The position numbers and the translations under genes were made by a program. This document shows positions 8,442 through 13,490 of a stretch of 13,490 bases of DNA, piece after piece. The notes below the pieces were generated by a model, which was not told the DNA's origin, did not search any database, and saw only the letters and a list, made by a program, of their open reading frames with translations. Position 1 is the first letter of the stretch; each line of letters starts with the position of its first letter. This stretch comes from Aeolococcus sp035552595 (GTDB taxonomy: Bacteria > Chloroflexota > Dormibacteria > Aeolococcales > Aeolococcaceae), in assembly GCA_035552595.1 (NCBI GenBank), contig DASZKZ010000006.1, positions 1 through 13,490 on the forward strand. The letters are read 5' to 3'.

Positions 8442-9518
8442 TTAAAACCTCGCGGCGGCGATGGTGGCATCCACCTGGCGGCGGCGAGCGACGTCGATCT
8501 CGCCGGCGGTGCGCTCGTCGTCGCGGCTGAGCGCGTCGAGATCGACCTCGCTGTAGCCGAGCACACCCATGTCCGCGAATGCGGAGCGCACGCGCTCGCC
8601 GAACAGGCCGATGTCCCTGAGGGTGGGCGCGATCCGGGTGAACAGCAGGTTGCGGAACTGTAGCTGTGCCTCCGAGTTGTTGACGAAGCGGAGGCATTCC
8701 GCCACCGGCAATCCCAGGTTGTTCCAGACCTCCTCGGCGAGGAACCGGTCGCGCATCAGGTAGCACGCCTCGACGCAGAACTCCTCGCGCTCGTCGCGCT
8801 CGCGCTGGGTGAGCTGCGGATAGAAGTCGCGCAGCGCCAGCCGCCCGAAGGCGACATGGCGCGCTTCGTCCTCCATGACGTAGGCGGTGACCGCCCGCGC
8901 CAGCTGGTTCTCGGCAACGTCGCGGATCAGCCCGAAGGCGGCCAGCGCGAGCCCCTCGATGAGCACCTGCATGCCCAGGTAGGTCATGTCCCAGCGCGTG
9001 TCGCTGACCACGTTGTCGAGCAGCGACCTGAGGTGGGGGTTGATCGGGTAGGCGAGGTCGAGCTTCTCGAAGAGGAACCGCGAATAGGTCTCCACGTGGC
9101 GGGCCTCGTCCATGACCTGGGTGGCCGCATAGAACTTGCTGTCGATGTCAGGAACGGTCTGGACGATCTTCGACGCGCAGATCAGCGCGCCCTGCTCGCC
9201 GTGGAGGAACTGTGAGAACTGCCAGGCGGCGAGGTGGTGCTTGAGCTGGGCGCGATCGCGCACGCCCATCTCCTCCCAGACCTCGCTGCCGTAGATGGGT
9301 ACGTAGGCGTCGAGCGATTCGAAGGGGTTGTCATGGTCGACCGCGGTCGTCCAGTCGATGCGGTCGCGGCTGTTCCACTGCTTGGCCTTGCCCTTCTCGT
9401 AGAGGTTGAGGAGGCGGTCGCGGCCCTCGTCGTACTCCCAGTTGAAGACCGTCTGGGCGCCACCCTCGACGTGCCAGCGGGTCTGTTCCACGGGAAGTGT
9501 GTAGACGCGAGTGCTCAT
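8442..9518 (-). CDS. Ferritin-like diiron-carboxylate protein, probable oxygenase/oxidase
   Basis: The 358-residue product has two copies of the diiron motif E-x28-DExRH. These are E108 with DEARH at 137-141 (ligands E138, H141) and E188 with DEARH at 217-221 (ligands E218, H221). This four-glutamate, two-histidine set is that of ribonucleotide reductase R2, desaturase, bacterial multicomponent monooxygenase and AurF-type N-oxygenase four-helix bundles. The substrate is unknown. No membrane segment or signal peptide is seen, so it should be cytoplasmic. The ATG at 9518 has AGGAG six bases upstream; that ribosome site overlaps the merR TAG stop, so translation is coupled to merR. A longer frame to 10265 exists, but its extra N-terminus is the merR region read in another frame. 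MerR control and the downstream terminator indicate a two-gene operon. Confidence 0.9.
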   Translation of the reverse strand: MSTRVYTLPVEQTRWHVEGGAQTVFNWEYDEGRDRLLNLYEKGKAKQWNSRDRIDWTTAVDHDNPFESLDAYVPIYGSEVWEEMGVRDRAQLKHHLAAWQFSQFLHGEQGALICASKIVQTVPDIDSKFYAATQVMDEARHVETYSRFLFEKLDLAYPINPHLRSLLDNVVSDTRWDMTYLGMQVLIEGLALAAFGLIRDVAENQLARAVTAYVMEDEARHVAFGRLALRDFYPQLTQRERDEREEFCVEACYLMRDRFLAEEVWNNLGLPVAECLRFVNNSEAQLQFRNLLFTRIAPTLRDIGLFGERVRSAFADMGVLGYSEVDLDALSRDDERTAGEIDVARRRQVDATIAAARF

Positions 9519-9524
9519 GGGTGC

Positions 9525-9529
9525 TCCTA
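9525..9529 (-). promoter_or_regulatory. Shine-Dalgarno site of the diiron gene overlapping the merR stop
   Basis: TAGGAG on the minus strand contains both the merR TAG stop and the AGGAG ribosome site six bases before the diiron ATG. It fixes that start and indicates translational coupling. Confidence 0.75.
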
Positions 9530-10237
9530 GGCGGTGGCGCCCGCCGCGTCGGGTGCGATGTCGAGCCAGCGCTGCATCTCGGCGCGCACCGCGCGCTGAT
9601 GAAGCAGCGAGAGAAGCCGGTCGGTGAGAGGCAGGCCGCGATGGACGAGGTCGCGGAGCGTCTGCGCATCGTGGCGGTGCAGCACCGGTTCCACGATTCG
9701 AGCCAGCTCCTCGGCGACCAGCCGCTCGACGGCATCGCGGTAGACGGCGAGGTTCTCGACGGAGAATCCCGCCTCCTCCGTGAAACCCGCCGCGCGCATC
9801 GCGGCGACGAGGTCGAGCAGGCGCAGGTCGCTGCCGCTGATCGGCCCTTCGGAGCGGATCAGGCCGAGGCGCTGCAGGCTGGGGACGTCGGTGACCCCGA
9901 GCCGCTCGCGCACCGCGGCGAGCTCGGCGGCGCCGGCTGCTGGATCCGGCTCGTCGAGGATCGCGCCCAGCGCCTGCAGGGCGCGGATCTCCTCCACCGG
10001 ACGCTCCCCGCGCATCGCCAGGACCCGGGCGATGCTGCGCAGGGAGAGGTTGAGCTCCGTCTGGAGCTCGCGGATCCAGCGGATCCGGGTGACCGTCGAG
10101 TCCGGATAGAGGGCCTGGTTGCCGGCCGTCTTGCGGGCGTCGGGGAGCAACCCCTGGAGCGCGTAGAAGTGGATGGTGGGAGCGCTGACGCCGGTCAGAC
10201 GAACCAGATCGCGCATCCGGTGGACGGTGGTCGCCAT
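9527..10237 (-). CDS. MerR-family transcriptional regulator
   Basis: The 236-residue product opens with a MerR winged helix-turn-helix: MRDLVRLTGVSAPTIHFYAL (8-27), then a GLLP wing and a YPDSTVTRIRWIREL helix (about 44-58). A linker rich in alanine, glutamate and proline follows (about 79-105). A C-terminal helical region (about 110-220) contains SLQRLGLI and a set of amphipathic helices, presumably for dimerisation and ligand sensing. No conserved metal-binding cysteines are present, so a MerR-type metal sensor is unlikely; an organic or redox ligand is more plausible. The ATG at 10237 has no ribosome site but is placed 6 bases after a candidate -10 box, so the mRNA may be leaderless. An in-frame ATG at 10216 is an alternative. 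It precedes and is coupled to the diiron gene, its probable target along with itself. Confidence 0.92.
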   Translation of the reverse strand: MATTVHRMRDLVRLTGVSAPTIHFYALQGLLPDARKTAGNQALYPDSTVTRIRWIRELQTELNLSLRSIARVLAMRGERPVEEIRALQALGAILDEPDPAAGAAELAAVRERLGVTDVPSLQRLGLIRSEGPISGSDLRLLDLVAAMRAAGFTEEAGFSVENLAVYRDAVERLVAEELARIVEPVLHRHDAQTLRDLVHRGLPLTDRLLSLLHQRAVRAEMQRWLDIAPDAAGATA

Positions 10238-10243
10238 CGGGCG

Positions 10244-10272
10244 ATGGTGGCGCCGGACACCTCAAGTGTCAA
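10244..10272 (-). promoter_or_regulatory. merR-diiron promoter
   Basis: A perfect -35 TTGACA (10272-10267) and a weak -10 CACCAT (10249-10244) are 17 bases apart. The -10 ends 6 bases before the merR ATG, implying a leaderless transcript. The 17-base spacer differs from the 19-20 bases typical of MerR-activated promoters, so repression or upstream activation is more likely than classical DNA-twist activation. Confidence 0.5.
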
Positions 10273-10283
10273 GTGGCACTTGA
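10262..10283. promoter_or_regulatory. Probable MerR operator with three TCAAGTG half-sites
   Basis: TCAAGTG occurs at 10262-10268 and 10269-10275 as a tandem direct repeat. Its reverse complement CACTTGA lies at 10277-10283, so the last two half-sites form a perfect 7-1-7 dyad. A second overlapping dyad, GACAC-N5-GTGTC, lies at 10256-10270. The cluster overlaps the -35 TTGACA of merR and sits in the region shared with the divergent small membrane protein gene. Confidence 0.6.
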
Positions 10284-10349
10284 TGCTAGCGGCGTCCCCA
10301 CAGCGGTCCGGGAATCAGCTCAGCACCTCAGGCGTCCACTAATGCATAA

Positions 10350-10358
10350 TGTGATAGT
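10350..10358 (+). promoter_or_regulatory. Possible extended -10 for the small membrane protein gene
   Basis: TGTGATAGT fits an extended -10 (TGn followed by GATAGT) within an AT-rich patch (10339-10377) that stands out from its GC-rich surroundings. CATAAT at 10345-10350 is an alternative -10. No good -35 is visible. A start near 10365 would give a leader of about 64 bases. Confidence 0.3.
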
Positions 10359-10416
10359 AACGTTGTTAGTCTTAGAGGGAGATCCGAGGTTGTCTGAACT
10401 AGCGCCACATCTCAAC

Positions 10417-10422
10417 AGGAGG
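10417..10422 (+). promoter_or_regulatory. Shine-Dalgarno site deciding the small membrane protein start
   Basis: AGGAGG lies six bases before the GTG at 10429, a near-ideal site. It supports that GTG rather than the upstream in-frame ATGs at 10273 or 10342. Confidence 0.7.
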
Positions 10423-10428
10423 CCCGAC

Positions 10429-10638
10429 GTGCTCTCCACCTCCCCGCCGCTCACGGCCGCCACGGTGAGAGTTCTCACGCCCCGGTGGACCTCGGACACC
10501 TCACTCCGCGGACGCCGTCAGCGCTTCTGGCGCCGCCGGCTGGTGCTGCGCATGCGTGACTGGATGGGCATCGGTGCCATCGTCGCGGTCTCGCTGACCC
10601 TGTTCGCGGTGACCTTCTTCAGCCTCATCGCCCGCTGA
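10429..10638 (+). CDS. Small tail-anchored membrane protein, 69 residues; function unknown
   Basis: The start is a GTG with a strong AGGAGG site; upstream in-frame ATGs would add AT-rich sequence without coding character. The product has a polar N-terminal part (1-27), a very basic stretch RGRRQRFWRRRLVLRMR (27-43), and one hydrophobic helix at about 46-67. Only two residues follow the helix. By the positive-inside rule the N-terminus should be cytoplasmic, with the protein anchored by its tail. I do not recognise a family. It is divergent from merR across the operator region and convergent with the metallo-hydrolase gene. MerR control is possible but not shown. Confidence 0.6.
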   Translation: MLSTSPPLTAATVRVLTPRWTSDTSLRGRRQRFWRRRLVLRMRDWMGIGAIVAVSLTLFAVTFFSLIAR

Positions 10639-10642
10639 GACT

Positions 10643-10675
10643 GGCGCTGGCGGCGCCCGGCGGTCAGGACGCCGG
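10643..10675. terminator. Possible bidirectional terminator between convergent genes
   Basis: Two GC stems follow each other: GGCGC/GCGCC at 10643-10657, and CCGGCG (10657-10662) with CGCCGG (10670-10675). They span the space between the small membrane protein stop and the metallo-hydrolase stop. Neither has a T-run. Confidence 0.3.
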
Positions 10676-11314
10676 CCACACCACGTCGCCGAAGAACCCC
10701 TCCGGCTGCGGCGAACGCCGGTATCCGGCCATCCCGCGGCGGCTCAGCGCGATGGTGGTGGGCTCTCCATGACCGGGCAGCACCTGCGTCTCGGAGGGCA
10801 GTGGCAGCAGCCCCTCGATGCTGGCGAGGATGGTCTCGAGGTCACCGTGCGCGAAGGTCTTGCCGGGGCCTCCCCTGAAGAGGGTGTCCCCGCTGATCAG
10901 GGCGCTGCCGACGCGCAGCGAGATGCTCCCCGGGGTGTGCCCCGGCGTGTGGATCACGCCGACGCGGATCGAGCCGACCCGCACCTCGGCTCCGTCGTCG
11001 AGGCGGCCATCGACGCGATCGGGCGCGATGTTGATCTCTGCCGCGCCGACGTGCACCGGAGCACCGGTGGCGGCGCGAACCGCGTCGTACGAGGCCCAGT
11101 GGTCGGGATGCCAGTGGGTGGCGATGATCTGCTGGACGCCACCCTCCGCCGCGATGGCGTCGAGAAGCGGTCCCGTCTCCAACGGCATGTCCACCAGCAG
11201 GGAGGCGCCCGCCGCGACGTCACGCACCACGTACGCGTTGTTCCCGTAGGGTCCCATCGGCCCCACCTGGACTATTCGCACCTCACCGTCTTCTCGGACG
11301 GTGACGTCAGCCAC
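10664..11314 (-). CDS. Metallo-beta-lactamase-fold hydrolase (glyoxalase II-like)
   Basis: With a GTG start at 11314 the product is 216 residues. It has the binuclear metal site of the fold: H67-x-H69-x-D71-H72 (THWHPDH), H126 in HTPGHTPG, bridging D143 in GDTLF, and H182 in LPGHGEPT. This set matches glyoxalase II-like hydrolases, which act on thioesters or related small substrates. The particular substrate is not evident. The GTG is chosen because it overlaps the upstream HhH-GPD stop by 8 bases (GTGGCTGA) and the protein then begins just before the first fold strand. An in-frame ATG at 11401 would lie inside the upstream gene and add non-homologous residues. The ribosome site is weak, so translation is probably coupled to the upstream gene. 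Confidence 0.9.
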   Translation of the reverse strand: MADVTVREDGEVRIVQVGPMGPYGNNAYVVRDVAAGASLLVDMPLETGPLLDAIAAEGGVQQIIATHWHPDHWASYDAVRAATGAPVHVGAAEINIAPDRVDGRLDDGAEVRVGSIRVGVIHTPGHTPGSISLRVGSALISGDTLFRGGPGKTFAHGDLETILASIEGLLPLPSETQVLPGHGEPTTIALSRRGMAGYRRSPQPEGFFGDVVWPAS

Positions 11315-11903
11315 GGCGACCGCCGACCACCGTGTCCGCCTGAGCGCGCAGGGCCGCTTTGTGGGCCCGCTTGCCCGCCTGGTAGCGCTCGCGTTCGGCA
11401 ACGGTGTGGACGTCGGCGAGGGTGGGAAAGTCCGGCGCCAGCTCCGCCCAGCCGCGCGGCTTGACGCCGAGATGCTTGGCCAGCACCCCGAGGACGATGC
11501 GCGCCTTCATCTCACCGAAGCCCGGCAGCGCTCGCAGCCGGCGGAGCAGCTCGGCGGCATCGCCGACCCCGCTCCAGACCGTCGTGGGGTCGTTGCCGTA
11601 CTCCACGGCGATGGCGGCGCAGAGGGCATGCACCCGGGCCGCCATGCTGGCCGGGAAGCGATGGATCGCCGGTCGCTGACGGAAGGCTGCCTCGAAGCGT
11701 GCGGCATCGATGGCGGCCAGCTCCCGCGCGTCCAGCGTGCCCAGCCGGCGCTTGATGTCCAGCGGACCGAGGAAGGCCTTCTCGACAGGGATCTGCTGGT
11801 CGAGGCAGAAGCCGATGAGGAGAGCCAGAGGGTCGTGCGCGACCAGCGCGTCCGCCTCCGGTTCGCCCGTCCACTCCATGCGCGGTGCAGCCCTCGTCGC
11901 CAT
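11307..11903 (-). CDS. HhH-GPD family protein, base-excision-repair-like, probably lacking the catalytic residues
   Basis: The 198-residue product has an N-terminal segment LLIGFCLDQQIPVEKAF (28-44) of the kind seen in HhH-GPD glycosylases, and a helix-hairpin-helix LPGFGEMKARIVLGVL (126-141). It fits the small uncharacterised HhH-GPD family common in Actinobacteria (TIGR03252, named from memory). Aligned by eye to endonuclease III, the lysine position in the hairpin is M132 and the position of the essential aspartate, about 20 residues past the hairpin, is not acidic. Glycosylase activity is therefore doubtful; DNA binding is plausible. The ATG at 11903 is preceded at 7 bases by TAGGCT, suggesting a leaderless mRNA. 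ATG at 11879 is an alternative. It is first in a two-gene unit with the metallo-hydrolase, and is divergent from the 95-residue gene across 83 bases. Confidence 0.85.
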   Translation of the reverse strand: MATRAAPRMEWTGEPEADALVAHDPLALLIGFCLDQQIPVEKAFLGPLDIKRRLGTLDARELAAIDAARFEAAFRQRPAIHRFPASMAARVHALCAAIAVEYGNDPTTVWSGVGDAAELLRRLRALPGFGEMKARIVLGVLAKHLGVKPRGWAELAPDFPTLADVHTVAERERYQAGKRAHKAALRAQADTVVGGRRG

Positions 11904-11910
11904 GAGACGG

Positions 11911-11916
11911 AGCCTA
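11911..11916 (-). promoter_or_regulatory. Putative -10 box of the HhH-GPD gene
   Basis: TAGGCT on the minus strand fits TAnnnT and ends 7 bases before the ATG at 11903. That spacing is expected for a leaderless mRNA. No good -35 or Shine-Dalgarno site is seen. Confidence 0.4.
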
Positions 11917-11952
11917 CCGCTCGGAGACGGACGCCCGGCACCCCATGCCTCC

Positions 11953-11980
11953 TTGGAATCGTCGGCGCGGACGTTACACT
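11953..11980 (+). promoter_or_regulatory. Promoter of the 95-residue protein gene (leaderless)
   Basis: -35 TTGGAA (11953-11958) and -10 TACACT (11975-11980) have a 16-base spacer. The -10 ends 6 bases before the ATG at 11987, so transcription should begin at or next to the start codon. No ribosome site is present. This is the best-formed leaderless promoter in the window. Confidence 0.55.
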
Positions 11981-11986
11981 CGCGCC

Positions 11987-12274
11987 ATGTCCTGGCTGGG
12001 CCGCCTCTTCACCTCCGCCCCCCCGCCGCCTGCTCCCAACACCGTGGTCATCCCTGAGGACGTCGTCGCCAAGCTGGGCGGAGGCGACGCCCCGCTGCAG
12101 ACCACCATCGAGGAGGCGTTGCACAGCCTGATCGAGATCCGTCGCCGCGCTGCCGAGCACGACGCCGAGGGGCTGCCCTTCTGGCTGCGACGGGAGGCGG
12201 GTCAGAAGGGAGAGATCGACGAATCGCTGCGCGATCGCGTCACCCAGCGTCACGCCACCGACAGCCAGAGCTGA
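11987..12274 (+). CDS. Uncharacterised 95-residue protein
   Basis: I do not recognise a family. The product begins with an amphipathic MSWLGRLF, then a proline run (APPPPAP, 11-17), then a segment predicted mostly helical and rich in charged residues (about 22-90). It has no membrane helix, cysteine or signal peptide. The ATG at 11987 is chosen because a promoter-like -35/-10 pair ends 6 bases before it; an in-frame ATG at 11945 lies upstream of that promoter. The alcohol dehydrogenase start is 31 bases beyond its stop on the same strand, so the two are probably one transcript. Confidence 0.65.
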   Translation: MSWLGRLFTSAPPPPAPNTVVIPEDVVAKLGGGDAPLQTTIEEALHSLIEIRRRAAEHDAEGLPFWLRREAGQKGEIDESLRDRVTQRHATDSQS

Positions 12275-12293
12275 CGGCGCCAGGGACAGGAAC

Positions 12294-12298
12294 GAGGG
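12294..12298 (+). promoter_or_regulatory. Shine-Dalgarno site of the alcohol dehydrogenase gene
   Basis: GAGGG lies seven bases before the ATG at 12306 and supports that start. Confidence 0.6.
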
Positions 12299-12305
12299 AT
12301 CGCTG

Positions 12306-13349
12306 ATGCGCGCGCTGACGTTCGCCGACATCGGGCGCGTGGAGATGGCCGAGGTGCCTCGCCCTACCGTCGAGGAGCCAGGCGACGTGCTGGTCAAGGT
12401 CACCACCACTGCGATCTGCGGCAGCGACCTGCACGTGGTCAACGGGCGCATCCCGGGGATGATCCCGGGCAGCACCCTCGGCCACGAGTTCGCCGGCGTC
12501 GTCGAGGACTGCGGGCCCGAGGTGCGCGGCGTCAAGCCGGGAGACCGCGTGCTTGCCTCCTTCACCATCCCCTGCGGGGCCTGCTGGTTCTGCGCCAAGC
12601 GGCTCTTCAGCCGCTGCCCCGATCAGCGCGTCTTCGGCTACGGGATGTTCCTTGGTGACCTCAACGGCGGCCAGGCGGAGTACGTGCGAGTCCCCAACGC
12701 CAACCTCTGCCTGCGCGGCATCGACTCCTCGCTGAGCGACGAGACGGTGCTCTTTGCGGGTGACATCTTCACCACCGCCTACGACTGTGCGGTGGAGGCG
12801 CGCATCGAGGAGGGGGACGTCGTCGTCGTCCAGGGCTGCGGGCCCGTGGGCTTGATGGCGGTGCAGGCGGCGCGCGCCTTCAGACCGTCGGTGATCTATG
12901 CCGTCGACACCGTCGCGCAGCGCCTGGAGATGGCGCAGGGATTCGGGGCCGTCCCGGTCGACGCCTCGGCCGTCCACGTCCCCAGCCACATCCAGGACCA
13001 CACCGACGGCCGCGGCGCTGACGTCCTTTTGGAGTGCGTCGGAGCCATCCCCGCGCTCACCGGCGCCATCGACGTGGTTCGCGCCGGCGGTCGCATCAGC
13101 GTCATCGGGGTGTACTCCGAGCCGGAGATGGAGTTCCCCCTCAACCTCACCTTCGTCAAGGCGATCGATCTCAAGTTCTGCGGCACCGCCAACATCGTGG
13201 GCCGGTGGGACGACGCCCTGGCGCTGATCGCCTCGGGCGCCGCCGATCCGGCCTCGATCATCTCCCACCGCCTGCCGCTCGACGACGCGGTGCGCGGCTA
13301 CGAGCTCTTCGCCTCCCGAGAGGCCATGAAGGTGGTGCTCACACCCTGA
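12306..13349 (+). CDS. Zinc-dependent medium-chain alcohol dehydrogenase, probably NAD-dependent
   Basis: The 347-residue product is a complete zinc-containing medium-chain dehydrogenase/reductase. The catalytic zinc site is C38 (ICGSD), H60-E61 (GHE) and probably D153. The structural zinc site is the four cysteines C90, C93, C96 and C104. The Rossmann fold has Q-GCGPVG at 176-182, with D201 at the end of the second strand, which favours NAD over NADP. The set fits the secondary-alcohol, sorbitol or threonine dehydrogenase-like groups; the substrate cannot be told. The NDLNGGQAEYV-type segment (here D118-V127) is common in this group. It probably shares a transcript with the 95-residue gene. 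A small hairpin overlaps its stop, and a leftward gene end is convergent with it. Confidence 0.95.
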   Translation: MRALTFADIGRVEMAEVPRPTVEEPGDVLVKVTTTAICGSDLHVVNGRIPGMIPGSTLGHEFAGVVEDCGPEVRGVKPGDRVLASFTIPCGACWFCAKRLFSRCPDQRVFGYGMFLGDLNGGQAEYVRVPNANLCLRGIDSSLSDETVLFAGDIFTTAYDCAVEARIEEGDVVVVQGCGPVGLMAVQAARAFRPSVIYAVDTVAQRLEMAQGFGAVPVDASAVHVPSHIQDHTDGRGADVLLECVGAIPALTGAIDVVRAGGRISVIGVYSEPEMEFPLNLTFVKAIDLKFCGTANIVGRWDDALALIASGAADPASIISHRLPLDDAVRGYELFASREAMKVVLTP

Positions 13350-13362
13350 GCCTCAGTGGCTC
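13348..13362. terminator. Small hairpin at the alcohol dehydrogenase stop
   Basis: GAGCC (13348-13352) pairs with GGCTC (13358-13362) around a five-base loop. It begins within the TGA stop and lies between convergent genes. No T-run is present. Confidence 0.25.
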
Positions 13363-13383
13363 TCAGCTCTCGACGGTGGCCGC

Positions 13384-13490
13384 CTACACGCAGCCGCTCT
13401 GGATGCCGTGGCTCGTCTGGCGGCTGTTGGTCCCCGGCTTGGTGCAGGTGGCACTGTTGTCCAGCATCGATTGATTGCCGGTGACCTGGG
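13384..13490 (-). CDS. C-terminal end of a leftward gene cut by the window edge; possibly secreted
   Basis: An open leftward frame enters at the right edge and ends at TAG (13386-13384), giving 34 residues. They include NQSMLDNSATCT and end in QSGCV. About 31 of 34 codons end in G or C, as in the real genes here, and the frame is convergent with the dehydrogenase, so it is likely coding. Two cysteines and many Ser, Thr, Asn and Gly residues are the style of an exported protein C-terminus. The family cannot be named from so short a piece. Confidence 0.5.
   Translation of the reverse strand, partial: QVTGNQSMLDNSATCTKPGTNSRQTSHGIQSGCV

Noticed and set aside
7401..8663. 420-residue rightward frame over FIST and the diiron 3' end
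   Set aside because: It is antisense to supported genes and crosses the terminator region, with no recognisable domain.
9519..10265. N-terminal extension of the diiron gene to 10265
   Set aside because: The extension is the merR coding region in another phase, Arg/Pro-rich without a domain, and a strong ribosome site supports the start at 9518.
10361..10377. AACGTTGTTAG considered as an integron-type recombination core
   Set aside because: It does not fit GTTRRRY, and no paired site, integrase or cassette arrangement is present.
11315..11401. 29-residue extension of the metallo-hydrolase
   Set aside because: It would lie inside the HhH-GPD gene and adds no fold sequence; the GTG overlapping the upstream stop is more likely.

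Overview
The window is about 70% G+C with strongly GC-rich third codon positions, so long antisense open frames are common. An actinobacterial-type Lon of 779 residues, an HhH-GPD protein of a mainly actinobacterial type, and several starts that look leaderless suggest Actinomycetota or a similar high-GC soil lineage such as Dormibacterota. The lineage is inferred, not proven. I see no mobile elements, CRISPR arrays, rRNA or tRNA, and no gene-free stretch over 300 bases. It reads as chromosomal housekeeping and signalling DNA.

Layout. Positions 26-3881, all leftward: a 2OG-Fe(II) AlkB-type dioxygenase, Lon protease, and a cysteine-rich protein with a metallopeptidase-like HExxxxxxDP motif. 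Positions 4002-4655, rightward: a NimA/PNPOx-like flavin-binding protein. Its stop abuts the stop of the convergent unit 4656-8207, which encodes a FIST sensor followed by a GAF-GAF-GGDEF-EAL cyclic-di-GMP enzyme. Those two are in the same frame and separated only by one TGA directly followed by GTG.

Positions 8442-10237, leftward: a MerR regulator translationally coupled to a two-fold symmetric diiron oxygenase-like protein, followed by a strong intrinsic terminator. The merR upstream region carries three copies of a TCAAGTG half-site over a TTGACA -35 box. It is shared with a divergent 69-residue tail-anchored membrane protein (10429-10638). Positions 10664-11903, leftward: an HhH-GPD DNA-repair-like protein overlapping a metallo-beta-lactamase-fold hydrolase. 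Positions 11987-13349, rightward: an unknown 95-residue protein with an apparently leaderless promoter, then a zinc NAD-type alcohol dehydrogenase. The right edge holds the C-terminal end of one more leftward gene.

The best functional links are FIST (ligand sensing) feeding c-di-GMP turnover, and MerR controlling the diiron protein and perhaps the divergent membrane protein. The most unusual features are the in-frame TGA between FIST and the GGDEF-EAL protein, the repeated TAnnnT boxes 6-7 bases before several start codons, and the MerR half-site cluster.
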